A stretch of 64,000 nt of DNA from Sphingomonadales bacterium (GCA_028871475.1 JAGWMZ010000013.1:54867-118866); one strand, 5' to 3'. Shown: positions 27,759 to 37,555, numbered from the stretch's first letter. Made by a program: numbers and translations. The notes: generated from the letters alone by a model not told the origin.

Positions 27759-29015
27759 CTATGGCTCCAGATGGGGCGAAAAGCTGCGCGCCCGGCGGAT
27801 CTGCGGGAAGATTACTGTCCAGATCAGCGTGATCGCCAGCGCGCCAATGCCGCCGCCCACCACCGCTCCTGTCGCGCCCAGCAGGGCGGCGGCCAGCCCC
27901 GATTCCATCTCGCCCAGTTCGTTCGAGGCGGAAATGGCCAGGCCCGAAATGGCACCCACGCGCCCGCGCATCTCGTCGGGCGTGTGGAGTTGCACCAGCG
28001 TGCCGCGCACGAAGACCGAAACCATGTCCGCCGCGCCCAGGACTGCCAGCAGGCCCAGCGACAGCCAGTAATTGCGCGAAAGGCCAAAGGCGATGGTAGC
28101 CAGCGCAAAAATTCCCACGGATACCAGCATCTTCACGCCGACATTCTGTGCGATGGGGCGCACCGTCAGCACCGCGCCCAGCAGCGTGGCGCCCAGCGCG
28201 GTGGCAGACCGCATCTGGCCCAGCCCCTCAGGCCCCACATGCAAGATGTCGCGCGCATAGACCGGCAGCAGCGCCGTCGCCCCGGCAAACAGCACGGCAA
28301 ACAGGTCCAGCGTGATGCAGCCCAGCAAAAAGCGATGATGCCAGACAAAGCTGAAGCCCTCGACGATCTGCCGCAGGGGATGGGTGTCGCGCGCGCCGGC
28401 GTGGGGCGGCAAGGGGCGGATGCGCAGCATGTTGATAAGGCTGATCGCCAACAGCGCCAGCGAGATCATGTAGGGCGAGGCCGGGTTCATCGCGAAGAGC
28501 ATGCCGGCGCCGGCGGGCCCGGCGATCGTGCCCATCTGCATGGCGAGCGAATTCATCGCAATGGCGCGCGGCAACAGTGCCGGGGGCACCAGCAGCGGCG
28601 CCATCGACCCCACCGAGGGCCTGATGAACACCTTGGCCAGCCCGTTCAAGGCACCAAGGCCAAACAGCAGGGGCAGGTTGAGGGCATGCAGCGCCGTCGC
28701 CGCCCAGAGCGCGCCGGCCACCATCATGTCGATGAGGATGGCCAGCGAGCCCACGCGGCCCTTGTCGTACCGGTCGGCAATGACACCCGATACCGGCGAC
28801 AGCAGAAACATGGGCAGGAATTGCACAAAACCCATGATGCCCAGCTGGAACGAGGCCTGGGCGATGGACATGTGATAGTCCTGCCGCGCCACATCATAAA
28901 GCTGATAGGCGATGATGACGGCCATGCCGCCACCGGCCAGCCAACTGCAGAAGCGCGCCAGCCAAAGGCGGCGATAATCAGGGATATGGGCGGGCGAGCG
29001 GGGGCTGTCGGTCAC
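27759..29015 (-). CDS. MFS transporter, EntS-like exporter
   Basis: 418 residues with about 12 membrane segments. The N-terminal half has RLWLARFCSWLAGGGMAVI and the loop 2-3 motif GVIADRYDKGRVG; a central loop (PLPPHAGARDTHPLRQ) divides the halves; a second motif, HTPDEMRGRVGAISG, lies in loop 8-9 or so. This pattern fits the MFS_3/EntS group of drug or siderophore exporters. The substrate is unknown. It is convergent with hisI, 8 bp apart, and stands as a single gene. Confidence 0.88.
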   Translation of the reverse strand: MTDSPRSPAHIPDYRRLWLARFCSWLAGGGMAVIIAYQLYDVARQDYHMSIAQASFQLGIMGFVQFLPMFLLSPVSGVIADRYDKGRVGSLAILIDMMVAGALWAATALHALNLPLLFGLGALNGLAKVFIRPSVGSMAPLLVPPALLPRAIAMNSLAMQMGTIAGPAGAGMLFAMNPASPYMISLALLAISLINMLRIRPLPPHAGARDTHPLRQIVEGFSFVWHHRFLLGCITLDLFAVLFAGATALLPVYARDILHVGPEGLGQMRSATALGATLLGAVLTVRPIAQNVGVKMLVSVGIFALATIAFGLSRNYWLSLGLLAVLGAADMVSVFVRGTLVQLHTPDEMRGRVGAISGLAISASNELGEMESGLAAALLGATGAVVGGGIGALAITLIWTVIFPQIRRARSFSPHLEP

Positions 29016-29078
29016 AACTCACGCGCATGGCAGGCGCGCGCCCGTTTGCCAAGGGCGCGTTGCGCCGCGCCGTGACTT

Positions 29079-29429
29079 TCAGAGCTGCTCGTTGTTGGCG
29101 CGGCGGCCACGCACGGGCGGCTGGATCGCATCGATCATCGCGCCGAAATCATCGAGACGGATGATGCGCTCGAACTGGAAACCCGCGCGGTCGTCGGTGG
29201 ACCAGATCAGATGCGCCTCGATCCGCCCCACGCGCGGCAGGCGAATGACCACCCGTTCCCCACGCGACAGCGGCAATTCTCCATGCGCCATGAAGCCATG
29301 GGCGGAGATGTTGACGATATGCATGGGAAGATCGCCCAGCGTGCGATGCTCTCCAATGACACGATAGCTGACCGGGTGACGCGCCGAGCGGCGCAATTCC
29401 GTGACAGACAGTTGCGCTCCACCAACCAT
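29079..29429 (-). CDS. PilZ-domain c-di-GMP-binding protein
   Basis: 116 residues, almost entirely one PilZ domain. The c-di-GMP signature is complete: RRSAR (RxxxR) at residues 14-18 and NISAHG ((D/N)xSxxG) about 25 residues later. It has no effector domain, so it should act as a small adaptor that changes partners on binding c-di-GMP, for example in motility or surface switching. It lies alone between the MFS gene and tyrS on the same strand. Confidence 0.92.
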   Translation of the reverse strand: MVGGAQLSVTELRRSARHPVSYRVIGEHRTLGDLPMHIVNISAHGFMAHGELPLSRGERVVIRLPRVGRIEAHLIWSTDDRAGFQFERIIRLDDFGAMIDAIQPPVRGRRANNEQL

Positions 29430-29527
29430 AGTAATCCATCGTCCTCATCAAGGGTGAGTGGATACTATGGCAGGTAAGCCCCAAGATTTGGTAAAGCCGG
29501 CCATCGTTTGCCGCCGGGGCGGCAAAA

Positions 29528-30757
29528 TTATGCCGGTTTGAGCACCCCGTGCTTCTTCTTGCCGGAGGAAATGCGGATTTCTCCATGGTTTAGCGTGATC
29601 TGATGGTTCTCATCGCTGATCGCCTCGCCATCGAGACGCGCGCCGCCGCCCGCGATCAGTCGTTTCGCCTCGCCACGGCTCGCCGCAAATCCGATACCGA
29701 CCAGCGCATCGGTGATCGAAAGCCCTTCGGCGGGCACGGTGAAGCTGGGCAGATCGGCTCCGAGTCCCCCGCCGGCAAAGGTTGCCTTGGCGGTGGATTC
29801 GGCAGCTTGCGCCGCCTCGCGCCCGCGCACCAGCGCCGTCACCTCATTGGCCAGCACTTCCTTGGCAGCGTTGATCTCGCTGCCTTCCAGCTTTTCGAGT
29901 CGCGCGATTTCATCGAGCGGCAGATCGGTGAAGATGCGCAGGAAGCGGCCCACGTCACGGTCGTCGGTGTTGCGCCAGAACTGCCAGAAATCGTAATGCG
30001 GCAGCCGGTCCTCATTGAGCCACACCGCGCCGTTCACGCTCTTGCCCATCTTGGCGCCATCCGCCGTGGTAAGGAGCGGCGTCGTCAGGCCGAACAGCTC
30101 GATGCCGTTCATGCGCCGGGTCAGTTCGATGCCGTTGACGATGTTGCCCCACTGGTCCGAACCGCCAAGCTGGAGCCGCACGCCATGCTTCAGCGCCAGT
30201 TCGCGGAAGTCATAGGCCTGCAGGATCATGTAGTTGAATTCAAGGAAGGTGAGGGGCTGCTCACGGTCCAGACGCAGCTTCACCGAGTCGAACGATAACA
30301 TGCGATTGATGGTGAAATGCGGCCCCACATGGCGCAGCAGATCGATATAGCCGAGCTGGCTGAGCCATTCGTCATTGTTGACCATGATCGCGCCCGTCGC
30401 GCTGTCGTCGAAGGACAGCAGCCGGTCGAACACCTTGCGGATGCCGGTGATGTTGGCCGCGATCGTCTCTTCGGTCAGCAGCTTGCGGCTTTCATCCTTG
30501 CCGCTGGGGTCGCCCACCTTGGTGGTACCCCCGCCCATCAGCGCGACGGGTTTGTGCCCGGCCTGCTGCAAGCGGCGCAGCAGCATGACGGAAGCCAGAT
30601 TACCGACATGAAGCGAAGACGCCGTGGCGTCATAGCCATTATAGGCCACCACAACCTCTTTTTGCGCCAGAGCGTCGAGCCCTTCCGCATCGGTCAACTG
30701 GTGGATATGGCCCCGCTCGGAGAGCAGGCGCAGCAGGTCGGACTTGTATTGCGTCAT
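29528..30757 (-). CDS. tyrS: Tyrosyl-tRNA synthetase
   Basis: 409 residues, class I. The HIGH-type motif is HVGN in [13 protein letters not shown] near residue 52; the KMSKS-type motif is KMGKS in [10 protein letters not shown]. The tyrosine-site stretch [15 protein letters not shown] is present. A C-terminal S4-like RNA-binding domain has [15 protein letters not shown]. Its start faces the DOMON-like gene with 46 bp between, so the two share a divergent promoter region. Confidence 0.98.
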   Translation of the reverse strand: MTQYKSDLLRLLSERGHIHQLTDAEGLDALAQKEVVVAYNGYDATASSLHVGNLASVMLLRRLQQAGHKPVALMGGGTTKVGDPSGKDESRKLLTEETIAANITGIRKVFDRLLSFDDSATGAIMVNNDEWLSQLGYIDLLRHVGPHFTINRMLSFDSVKLRLDREQPLTFLEFNYMILQAYDFRELALKHGVRLQLGGSDQWGNIVNGIELTRRMNGIELFGLTTPLLTTADGAKMGKSVNGAVWLNEDRLPHYDFWQFWRNTDDRDVGRFLRIFTDLPLDEIARLEKLEGSEINAAKEVLANEVTALVRGREAAQAAESTAKATFAGGGLGADLPSFTVPAEGLSITDALVGIGFAASRGEAKRLIAGGGARLDGEAISDENHQITLNHGEIRISSGKKKHGVLKPA

Positions 30758-30803
30758 GATCGCCTCTTGAATGAGCGGCTGCGCCTAGCATGGAGAAACG
30801 CGC

Positions 30804-31331
30804 TTGGAAACGTATAGCCTTGTCTGCCACGCCGATACGCCCCCGCTGCGCGTGCAGAGCGTGGATGTTTCTTGGCGCGAGGAGCACGACACGCTGACTT
30901 TGTGCTGGCGTGTGGCGGGGGCAGAGGCGCTGATCGTGCCAAAGCCTGCCGATACGCCCATGCGCAAGGATGGCCTGTGGCAGACAAGTTGCTGTGAGTT
31001 TTTCCTCTCCGACGCTCATGGCTATCGTGAGGTCAACCTTTCGCCTTCTGGCGATTGGGCAGCCTATGGGTTCAGCGGCTATCGCTCCGGCATGGCGCAG
31101 GTGCCCTTTGCCGCCCCTGCCATCAGGCTCGAGCATGGCGAGCCCTTTTCGCTCAGCGCCACCATGCCCGCCAACATCCTGTGGGGCGCGCATCATGCCA
31201 GCCTCACCGCCGTGATCGAGGAAGAAGGCGGCCATAAAAGCTATTGGGCGCTGGCCCATGGCGAGGGGCAGCCGGATTTCCACGCACCCTCTTGCTTCAT
31301 CCTGCCGCTTGGGGCACCGCCGCGCGCATGA
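30804..31331 (+). CDS. DOMON-like domain protein
   Basis: 175 residues from a TTG with GGAGA 7-8 nt upstream; no in-frame ATG lies near. The protein is a single beta-rich domain of DOMON/CBM9 type: WREEHDTLTLCWRVAG, LWQTSCCEFFLSD and YREVNLSPSGDWAAYGFSGY split into typical strands. No signal peptide is present, so it is probably cytoplasmic. DOMON domains bind sugars or haem. Its last base pairs overlap the DUF1343 start (ATGA), so the two genes are translationally coupled and likely work together. Confidence 0.8.
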   Translation: METYSLVCHADTPPLRVQSVDVSWREEHDTLTLCWRVAGAEALIVPKPADTPMRKDGLWQTSCCEFFLSDAHGYREVNLSPSGDWAAYGFSGYRSGMAQVPFAAPAIRLEHGEPFSLSATMPANILWGAHHASLTAVIEEEGGHKSYWALAHGEGQPDFHAPSCFILPLGAPPRA

Positions 31332-32536
31332 CCCAGGTTCTCTTCGGCATCGACCGGCTGCTGGCCGACCCCGTTCTTCGCGCGCCTCTGAAGGGCAAGC
31401 GTGTGTCGCTGGTGGCGCATCCGGCCTCGGTGACGCTTGATCTGCGCCATTCGCTCGATGCATTGGCGGTGTGCGAGGAGATTGACCTGACCTCCGCCTT
31501 CGGCCCGCAGCATGGGCTGAAAGGTGACAAGCAGGACAATATGGTCGAGACGCAGGATGAGGTCGATCCGGTGCTCGGTATCCCGGTGTTCAGCCTTTAT
31601 GGCCAGGTGCGGCGGCCAACCCCGGCGATGATGGACACCGCCGATGTCTTTCTGTTTGATTTGCAGGACCTTGGCTGCCGTATCTACACCTTCGTCACAA
31701 CCTTGCTCTATCTGCTGGAGGCAGCATCAGGCACCGGCAAGAGCGTTTGGGTGCTTGACCGGCCCAACCCCGCCGGACGCCCGGTGGAGGGCACCACACT
31801 GATTCCCGGGCAGGAGAGCTTCGTGGGCGCAGGGCCGATGCCGATGCGCCACGGGCTGACGCTGGGTGAGATGGGGCATTGGTTCATCCGCCACTATGGG
31901 CTGGATGTCGATTACCGCGTGATCACCATGGAAGGCTGGCAGCCCGAAGGCCCCGGCTTTGGCTGGCCGGACAGCCGGATCTGGATCAACCCCAGCCCGA
32001 ACGCCGCCAACCTCAACATGGCGCGCGCCTATGCCGGCACGGTGATGATCGAGGGAGCCACTGTTTCGGAAGGGCGCGGCACCACGCGGCCGCTGGAAGT
32101 GCTGTTCGGTGCGCCTGATGTGGATGCCAAGGCGGTGCTGGCCGAGATGCGGGCTTTCGCGCCGCAGTGGCTGGCAGGTTGTGCCATCCGCGAATGCTGG
32201 TTTACGCCCACGTTCCATAAACATGCCGGCCAGCTTTGCAGCGCCTTGATGATCCACGCCGAGGGCGCGTTTTATGATCACCATGCCTTCAAGCCGTGGC
32301 GGTTGCAGGCGTTGGCTTTCAAGGCGATCCGGCGCCTTTACCCAGACTATCCGCTCTGGCGCGATTTCCCCTATGAATATGAGTTCGAGCGGTTGGCCAT
32401 CGATGTGATCAATGGCGGCCCGGCTTTGCGCGCGTGGGTGGACAACCCCGCCGCCACGCCCGAGGACCTCGATGTGCTGGCCGGGCGTGATGAGGCCGCT
32501 TGGCGGGCTGAGGTGGCCGATCTGCTGCTCTATTGA
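31328..32536 (+). CDS. DUF1343 (NamZ-like) exo-N-acetylmuramidase family protein
   Basis: 402 residues starting in an ATGA overlap with the DOMON-like gene. DUF1343 marks are GKRVSLVAHPASVT, SAFGPQHGLKGDKQD split at the HG pair, FLFDLQDLGCRIYTFVTT, RPNPAGRPVEG and ATVSEGRGTTRPLEV. Characterised NamZ removes terminal MurNAc from wall fragments; activity here is inferred. No signal peptide is seen, unlike secreted members, so it may act on recycled muropeptides in the cytoplasm. It is convergent with the DUF817 gene, overlapping by 7 bp. Confidence 0.9.
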   Translation: MTQVLFGIDRLLADPVLRAPLKGKRVSLVAHPASVTLDLRHSLDALAVCEEIDLTSAFGPQHGLKGDKQDNMVETQDEVDPVLGIPVFSLYGQVRRPTPAMMDTADVFLFDLQDLGCRIYTFVTTLLYLLEAASGTGKSVWVLDRPNPAGRPVEGTTLIPGQESFVGAGPMPMRHGLTLGEMGHWFIRHYGLDVDYRVITMEGWQPEGPGFGWPDSRIWINPSPNAANLNMARAYAGTVMIEGATVSEGRGTTRPLEVLFGAPDVDAKAVLAEMRAFAPQWLAGCAIRECWFTPTFHKHAGQLCSALMIHAEGAFYDHHAFKPWRLQALAFKAIRRLYPDYPLWRDFPYEYEFERLAIDVINGGPALRAWVDNPAATPEDLDVLAGRDEAAWRAEVADLLLY

Positions 32537-33360
32537 TCGCGCCGGGCGTGCAGCCCTTCCACCAGCACGAAGGACACATACATCAGCAGCAGCCAGGCCC
32601 CCAGCTTTTCGGGGCTGACCATGCTCCATCCATGGCGCTGGCTGGGGTAAAGCCAGGCATGCGAAAAGGTGGCGAGGTTCTCGGCGAACCAGATGAAGAG
32701 CGCCACCAGCAACCAGCCCAGCAAGAGCGGCATCCAGCGGTGCACCTGCCACATGCGGAACCACACCCGCGTGCGCGCGAACATCCAGCCCATCGCGCCG
32801 AAACACAGCCAGCGCACATCAGGCAGCCAGTGGTGGGTGAAGAAATTGACGTAGATGATCACGGCCAGCCAGCGGCTCGCCCGGCGTGAGGGATAGGCGG
32901 TGAAGCGAAAATGGAAGATCCGCCAGACCCGCGCCATATAGCTGCCCACCGCCGCATACATGAAGCCGGAGAATAGCGGCACCCCGCCAAGGCGCAGCAG
33001 GCCGGGTTCGGGATAGGTCCATGATCCGACGGCGGTCTTGAATAGTTCCATCGCCGTGCCCACCACATGGAAGGCCAGGATGACGCGTGCCTCGTCCCAT
33101 GTTTCCAGCCGTAGGCCCAGCATGGCCAGTTGGATGGCGAGCGCCGCAATCGTCAGCGCGTCATAACGGGCAATGGGTGCGTGGATCGGCCACCACAGGC
33201 GCGTTGCCAGTAGCAGCGCGAGCACGAGGCCACCAAACAGGCAGGCCCAGCCTTGCTTGAAGCCGAAGAGCAGGAATTCGTAGAGCCAGCTTCGCCATCC
33301 GGGCGGCGGGGCATAGGCCTCCACCGCCAGACGGATGCGCTGGAACCGCGTATGCTGCAT
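32530..33360 (-). CDS. DUF817 membrane protein
   Basis: 276 residues with about eight membrane segments. The signature region of DUF817 is GSWTYPEPGLLRLGGVPLFSG split over helix 4, then AAVGSYMARVWRIF and YVNFFTHHWLPDVRW. The function of the family is unknown. The start ATG at 33360 gives MQHTRFQRIRLAVE. It lies 10 bp downstream of the GFA gene on the same strand and may be co-transcribed with it. Confidence 0.88.
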   Translation of the reverse strand: MQHTRFQRIRLAVEAYAPPPGWRSWLYEFLLFGFKQGWACLFGGLVLALLLATRLWWPIHAPIARYDALTIAALAIQLAMLGLRLETWDEARVILAFHVVGTAMELFKTAVGSWTYPEPGLLRLGGVPLFSGFMYAAVGSYMARVWRIFHFRFTAYPSRRASRWLAVIIYVNFFTHHWLPDVRWLCFGAMGWMFARTRVWFRMWQVHRWMPLLLGWLLVALFIWFAENLATFSHAWLYPSQRHGWSMVSPEKLGAWLLLMYVSFVLVEGLHARRDQ

Positions 33361-33370
33361 GCAGCGCGGA

Positions 33371-33796
33371 TCAGTCCTGCGGTATCGCCGGGGCGGGGGG
33401 CTGGCCGGCAAAATGCTCCAGTGCCGGGTCGATCACCGCCCAGTCGGGCGCGCTGTCCGTCCAGATCGCGGCGCTGGGTTTCAGGCCGTGGCCTGCGTCC
33501 AGAAAGCCGAGCCGGAAGGTGCGGAACTGCAACCGCGCCGAACTCGTCGCAAAGACCGGCGTGCCGCAGGTGGGGCAGAAATATTTGGTCAGCGTGTTGC
33601 CGCTGGCAGCTTGGTGACCATGGCTGGCGAGCTGGCCGCTCAGCGTGACGGCACTTGCCGGGAAAATGGCGTTATGGGTGGCGCCGCCGCCCGAAATCCG
33701 CTGACAGTCGCTGCACCAGCATTGGCGCACGGTCACCGGTTCGGCCTCGATGGTGGCGCTGACCGCGCCACATGCACATTCTCCGTGATAGGTCAT
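33371..33796 (-). CDS. GFA-family zinc protein
   Basis: 141 residues. The GFA/CENP-V fold is marked by its cysteines: CACGAVSA near the start, CWCSDCQRISGG, and FCPTCGTPVF. The family was named for glutathione-dependent formaldehyde activation, but most members have no proven role. The glutathione link is known of the family; its function here is open. It precedes the DUF817 gene by 10 bp. Confidence 0.9.
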   Translation of the reverse strand: MTYHGECACGAVSATIEAEPVTVRQCWCSDCQRISGGGATHNAIFPASAVTLSGQLASHGHQAASGNTLTKYFCPTCGTPVFATSSARLQFRTFRLGFLDAGHGLKPSAAIWTDSAPDWAVIDPALEHFAGQPPAPAIPQD

Positions 33797-33863
33797 GAGC
33801 CGTCCCCCCCTCCGTCCGCCATGGCACGGATGGTAAAGGCGGGACGGCTCAGGTCAATGGGTT

Positions 33864-34115
33864 TCAGACCAGGCGGCCCCGGCGCAAGAGATTGACCACG
33901 CCCAGCAAAATGACCGCGCCAAGCAGCGATACGACGAAACTGGAGACAGTGAGCGGCGCGTCATTGATGTTGCCGCGTGCAAAGATCAGCCCGCCGATGA
34001 AGGCGCCCGCGATGCCGACCACGAAATCGATCAGAATGCCGCCTGCGCTGCCCATGATCATGCCGGCCAGCCAGCCGACGACGATGCCGATCAAAATCCA
34101 TGTCAGAATTGCCAT
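33864..34115 (-). CDS. GlsB/YeaQ/YmgE-type small membrane protein
   Basis: 83 residues with three membrane segments. The Transgly_assoc signature is MAILTWILIGIVVGWLAG, then GSAGGILIDFVVGIAGAFIGG split at the glycines. GGGGAGAGAGAC precedes the ATG at 34115. These small glycine-rich proteins are linked to general stress or acid responses in enterobacteria; their mechanism is unknown. It lies 83 bp downstream of parE on the same strand. Confidence 0.9.
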   Translation of the reverse strand: MAILTWILIGIVVGWLAGMIMGSAGGILIDFVVGIAGAFIGGLIFARGNINDAPLTVSSFVVSLLGAVILLGVVNLLRRGRLV

Positions 34116-34198
34116 TGTCTCTCTCCCCGAATGCAGGTGATGCCGGGGAAATGACGCAGGCAATGCGATTGTTCCGTCAGGCCCGTGAAAGGCTCGTG

Positions 34199-36208
34199 TC
34201 AGGCGTCGATGAGATCCGGGTCCAGTTCGCCCGCGCGGTTCTGGATGAACATGAAGCGGTGTTCCGGGTTTCGGCCCATCAGGCGGTCGACCAGATCCTT
34301 CACCTGCGCGCGGCCTTCATATTCGGGCGGCAGAGTGATGCGCAAGAGGCTGCGCTTCGTCGGGTCCATGGTGGTTTCGCGCAATTGCTGCGGGTTCATC
34401 TCGCCAAGGCCCTTGAAGCGACCGACATCGACCTTTTTACCCTTGAACTTCGTCGCCTCCAACTGGGCGCGATGCTCGTCATCGCGGGCATAGGCGCTCT
34501 CCTTGCCCGCAGTCAGGCGGTAGAGCGGCGGCTGGGCGAGGTAGAGATGCCCGCGCCGCACCACCTCCGCCATCTCCTGAAAGAAGAAGGTCATCAGCAG
34601 GGTGGCGATATGCGCGCCATCGACATCGGCGTCGGTCATGATGACGATGCGGTCATAGCGCAGATTGTCGGGATTGCAGTCCTTGCGCATGCCGCAGCCA
34701 AGCGCCAGCGCCAGATCGGCGATTTCCTGATTTTGCCGAATCTTGTCTGCGGTGGCGCTCGCCACATTGAGGATCTTGCCGCGGATGGGCAAAATCGCCT
34801 GCGTCTTGCGGTCGCGTGCCTGCTTGGCGCTGCCGCCTGCCGAATCGCCTTCGACGATGAACAGTTCAGTTTCGCCCGAACCCTCGCCGCTGCAATCGGT
34901 CAGCTTGCCGGGCAGGCGCAATTTCCGCGCATTGGTGGCGGTCTTGCGCTTGACCTCGCGCTCCGCTTTTCGACGAAGCCGCTCGTCCATCTTCTCCATC
35001 ACATAGCCGAGCAGCGCCTTGCCGCGCTCCATATTGTCGGTCAGGTAATGGTCGAAATGGTCGCGGATGGCGTTTTCGACCATGCGCGCGGCCTCCGGGC
35101 TGGTGAGGCGGTCCTTGGTCTGGCTCTGGAACTGCGGGTCGCGGATGAAGACGCTGAGCATCGCCTCGCAGCCCGTGACGATATCCTCGGGCGCGATGTC
35201 CCTGGCCTTCTTCTGGCCGACCAGATCGCCAAAGGCGCGGATGCCCTTGGTCAGCGCCGCGCGCAGGCCCTGCTCATGCGTGCCGCCATCGGGAGTGGGG
35301 ATGGTGTTGCAGTAATAGCTATACGCTCCCTCCGACCACACCGGCCAGGCGATCGCCCATTCCACCCGCCCGTTCATCTCGCCGGGGAAGTCCTGTGATC
35401 CGGCAAAGGGTTGGGTGGTGACGCATTCACGCCCCGCCACCTGTTCGGCCAGATGGTCGGCCAGGCCGCCGGGGAACTGGAAGGTGGCCTCGGCGGGCAC
35501 ATCCTCGCTGGCAAGAGAGGGCTCGCATTTCCAGCGGATTTCCACGCCTGCAAACAGGTAAGCCTTGGACCGCACCAGCTTGAAGAGCCGCGCGGGCTTG
35601 AACTTCGCATCCGCGCCGAAAATCTCCGGGTCGGGCGTGAAGGACACGCTGGTCCCACGCCGGTTGGGTGCCGCGCCTACCTTTTGCAACGGCCCCAAGG
35701 TTACTCCGCGCGAAAATTCCTGCGCGAACAATTCCTTGTTGCGTGCCACTTCCACGCGCGTCAGCGTGGACAGCGCGTTCACCACGCTGATCCCCACACC
35801 ATGCAGACCGCCGCTGGTGGCATAGGCCTTGCCCGAAAACTTGCCGCCCGAATGGAGGGTGGAAAGAATGACCTCCAGCGCGCTCTTACCCGGAAACTTG
35901 GGATGCTCATCCACTGGAATGCCGCGCCCATTGTCGATGATGGTGAGCCGCCCCGGCGTGCCCGGCGCTTCCTCCAGCATGACCTCGATGCGGTTGGCAT
36001 GGCCCGCCACCGCCTCGTCCATCGCATTGTCCAGCACCTCGGCGGCGAGGTGGTGCAGCGCGCGCTCATCCGTGCCGCCGATATACATGCCCGGGCGTCT
36101 GCGCACTGGCTCGAGCCCCTCAAGGACCTCGATCGAATTGCCGTCATAGGTTTCGCCCGAGGGGCCGATGGGAGCCTGGAACAGGTCGTCGGGGTTGTGA
36201 TCAGCCAT
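34199..36208 (-). CDS. parE: DNA topoisomerase IV subunit B
   Basis: 669 residues from MADHNPDDL. The GHKL ATPase domain shows EVLDNAMDEAVAG, IDNGRGIPVDEHP and GGLHGVGISVVNALS; the transducer and TOPRIM parts show ELFIVEGDSAGGSAKQARD and MTDADVDGAHIATLL. The QTAD-like stretch and the C-terminal RFKGLGEMNPQQL are standard. ParE rather than GyrB is favoured by length and by the absence of the GyrB insert. It decatenates daughter chromosomes with ParC. The LpoA-like gene lies just upstream. Confidence 0.95.
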   Translation of the reverse strand: MADHNPDDLFQAPIGPSGETYDGNSIEVLEGLEPVRRRPGMYIGGTDERALHHLAAEVLDNAMDEAVAGHANRIEVMLEEAPGTPGRLTIIDNGRGIPVDEHPKFPGKSALEVILSTLHSGGKFSGKAYATSGGLHGVGISVVNALSTLTRVEVARNKELFAQEFSRGVTLGPLQKVGAAPNRRGTSVSFTPDPEIFGADAKFKPARLFKLVRSKAYLFAGVEIRWKCEPSLASEDVPAEATFQFPGGLADHLAEQVAGRECVTTQPFAGSQDFPGEMNGRVEWAIAWPVWSEGAYSYYCNTIPTPDGGTHEQGLRAALTKGIRAFGDLVGQKKARDIAPEDIVTGCEAMLSVFIRDPQFQSQTKDRLTSPEAARMVENAIRDHFDHYLTDNMERGKALLGYVMEKMDERLRRKAEREVKRKTATNARKLRLPGKLTDCSGEGSGETELFIVEGDSAGGSAKQARDRKTQAILPIRGKILNVASATADKIRQNQEIADLALALGCGMRKDCNPDNLRYDRIVIMTDADVDGAHIATLLMTFFFQEMAEVVRRGHLYLAQPPLYRLTAGKESAYARDDEHRAQLEATKFKGKKVDVGRFKGLGEMNPQQLRETTMDPTKRSLLRITLPPEYEGRAQVKDLVDRLMGRNPEHRFMFIQNRAGELDPDLIDA

Positions 36209-36270
36209 GGGCGTGAACATAGCGGGCACAAACCGCCATGTGCAAGCACCAAACCGGCGTTATCGTCACC

Positions 36271-37473
36271 TTAGTCGTCAAAGCGGGCCGGGGCGGGGCT
36301 GACCACGGGAATCGTGTTGCTGGTTGAGCTGCCCGGCACAGGCTTCACCTCACGCACTTCCAGCGCACGTTCGATCACATTGTTGCTGTTGAAGCGGAAA
36401 ATGCCATCGGTGCCGGCAAAGCCGCCGCGATCGTAAAGATGGGCAACGGGGAAGGGGCGGCCCGGCGCCCAGTCCCGTGCGATGCGCAACGAGAGCAACA
36501 CGCCATCATAGCCCATGGTCGAAATGCGATAGGGCGCATCGCCGTAGCGTGCGCGATAACGTTCCGAGAACTGGCGGAAATGCGTGTCGGACAGGGCCGC
36601 GTAAAGGGCGCCGCGCAGCGATGGTGTGCGGGCCAGCAGTGCCTCGCCACTCCACAATTCGGTGCCCAGAATGCGCAGCGACGGGCGCCCGACCTTGAGC
36701 AAAGGCGCAGCTTGGGCGGCCACGCGGGCATTGTCGCCCACCAGCACGGCCTCAAAGGCGCCATGCGACTTGAGCTTGCCGATGGCGGCGGTCAGCGCGC
36801 CAGGCTCCCGGCCAAAGGTCTCGATGTCGACCAGGGTGCCGCCGCTGGCGCGCACGGCGGCCACCATCGCCGAGGAGGTGCGCTCGCCATAGACGCTGCG
36901 CGGTACCAGCGCGGCAAAGCGGGTGATGCCAAGGCCGCGGGCATAATGCACGACGCGGTTCACCGACTGGGCCGGAATGGTGCCCATCACGAAAACATCG
37001 GCCCCGGCAACGGTGTAATCGTTCGAGAAGGAGATCACCGGCACATGCGAGCCTCGCACGGCGGCGGCCACTTCGCTGGCTTCCTCGCCCAGCAGGGGGC
37101 CCAGGATCATGCTGTTGCCATCGGCCAGCGCCTTCTTGGCCGCAGCGCTCGCGCCAGTGGCGGTGTCATAGGTGGTGATGCGAAGATTGCTTGCGCTCAT
37201 GTCGAGCAGCGCCATGGTCGAGGCATTGGCCAGGGCCTGGCCTGCCGCTGCATTGGCACCGCTTTCTGGCACCAGCAGCGCGATGCGATGGCGGTTCGTG
37301 TCGGTGGGCAGGGCGGGTGCGGTGCTGGGCGGGGGCGCGGCGGGCGGCGGCGCGGCGGGCGTTACCGGCCCTTTGGGAATGACCGAGCAGGCCGCCAGCA
37401 CCATGGAGAGGCCGGAAATCGCCGCAAGGCGCAGAGCATTGCGGGCCGCGGGGCGTGTTGCTGATTGTTTCAT
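36271..37473 (-). CDS. LpoA-like penicillin-binding-protein activator lipoprotein
   Basis: 400 residues from the ATG at 37473. A lipoprotein signal ends in VLAACS near residue 30, followed by a proline/alanine linker. The rest is a periplasmic-binding-protein fold: IALLVPESGANAAAGQAL, ILGPLLGEEASEVAAAV, VPVISFSND and ISTMGYDGVLLSLRIA. This matches the C-terminal PBP1-like domain of LpoA, the outer-membrane activator of PBP1a, without the N-terminal TPR domain. It is divergent from rsmI, the same neighbourhood as in gammaproteobacteria. Target PBP unknown. Confidence 0.85.
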   Translation of the reverse strand: MKQSATRPAARNALRLAAISGLSMVLAACSVIPKGPVTPAAPPPAAPPPSTAPALPTDTNRHRIALLVPESGANAAAGQALANASTMALLDMSASNLRITTYDTATGASAAAKKALADGNSMILGPLLGEEASEVAAAVRGSHVPVISFSNDYTVAGADVFVMGTIPAQSVNRVVHYARGLGITRFAALVPRSVYGERTSSAMVAAVRASGGTLVDIETFGREPGALTAAIGKLKSHGAFEAVLVGDNARVAAQAAPLLKVGRPSLRILGTELWSGEALLARTPSLRGALYAALSDTHFRQFSERYRARYGDAPYRISTMGYDGVLLSLRIARDWAPGRPFPVAHLYDRGGFAGTDGIFRFNSNNVIERALEVREVKPVPGSSTSNTIPVVSPAPARFDD

Positions 37474-37555
37474 GGTCGCAAAAATCGCTTTCTGGCGCAC
37501 GCCGGCTTCGAACATGGCTTGTCCTATCCCCTGCCCATGGTCCAATGGAGGCGCC

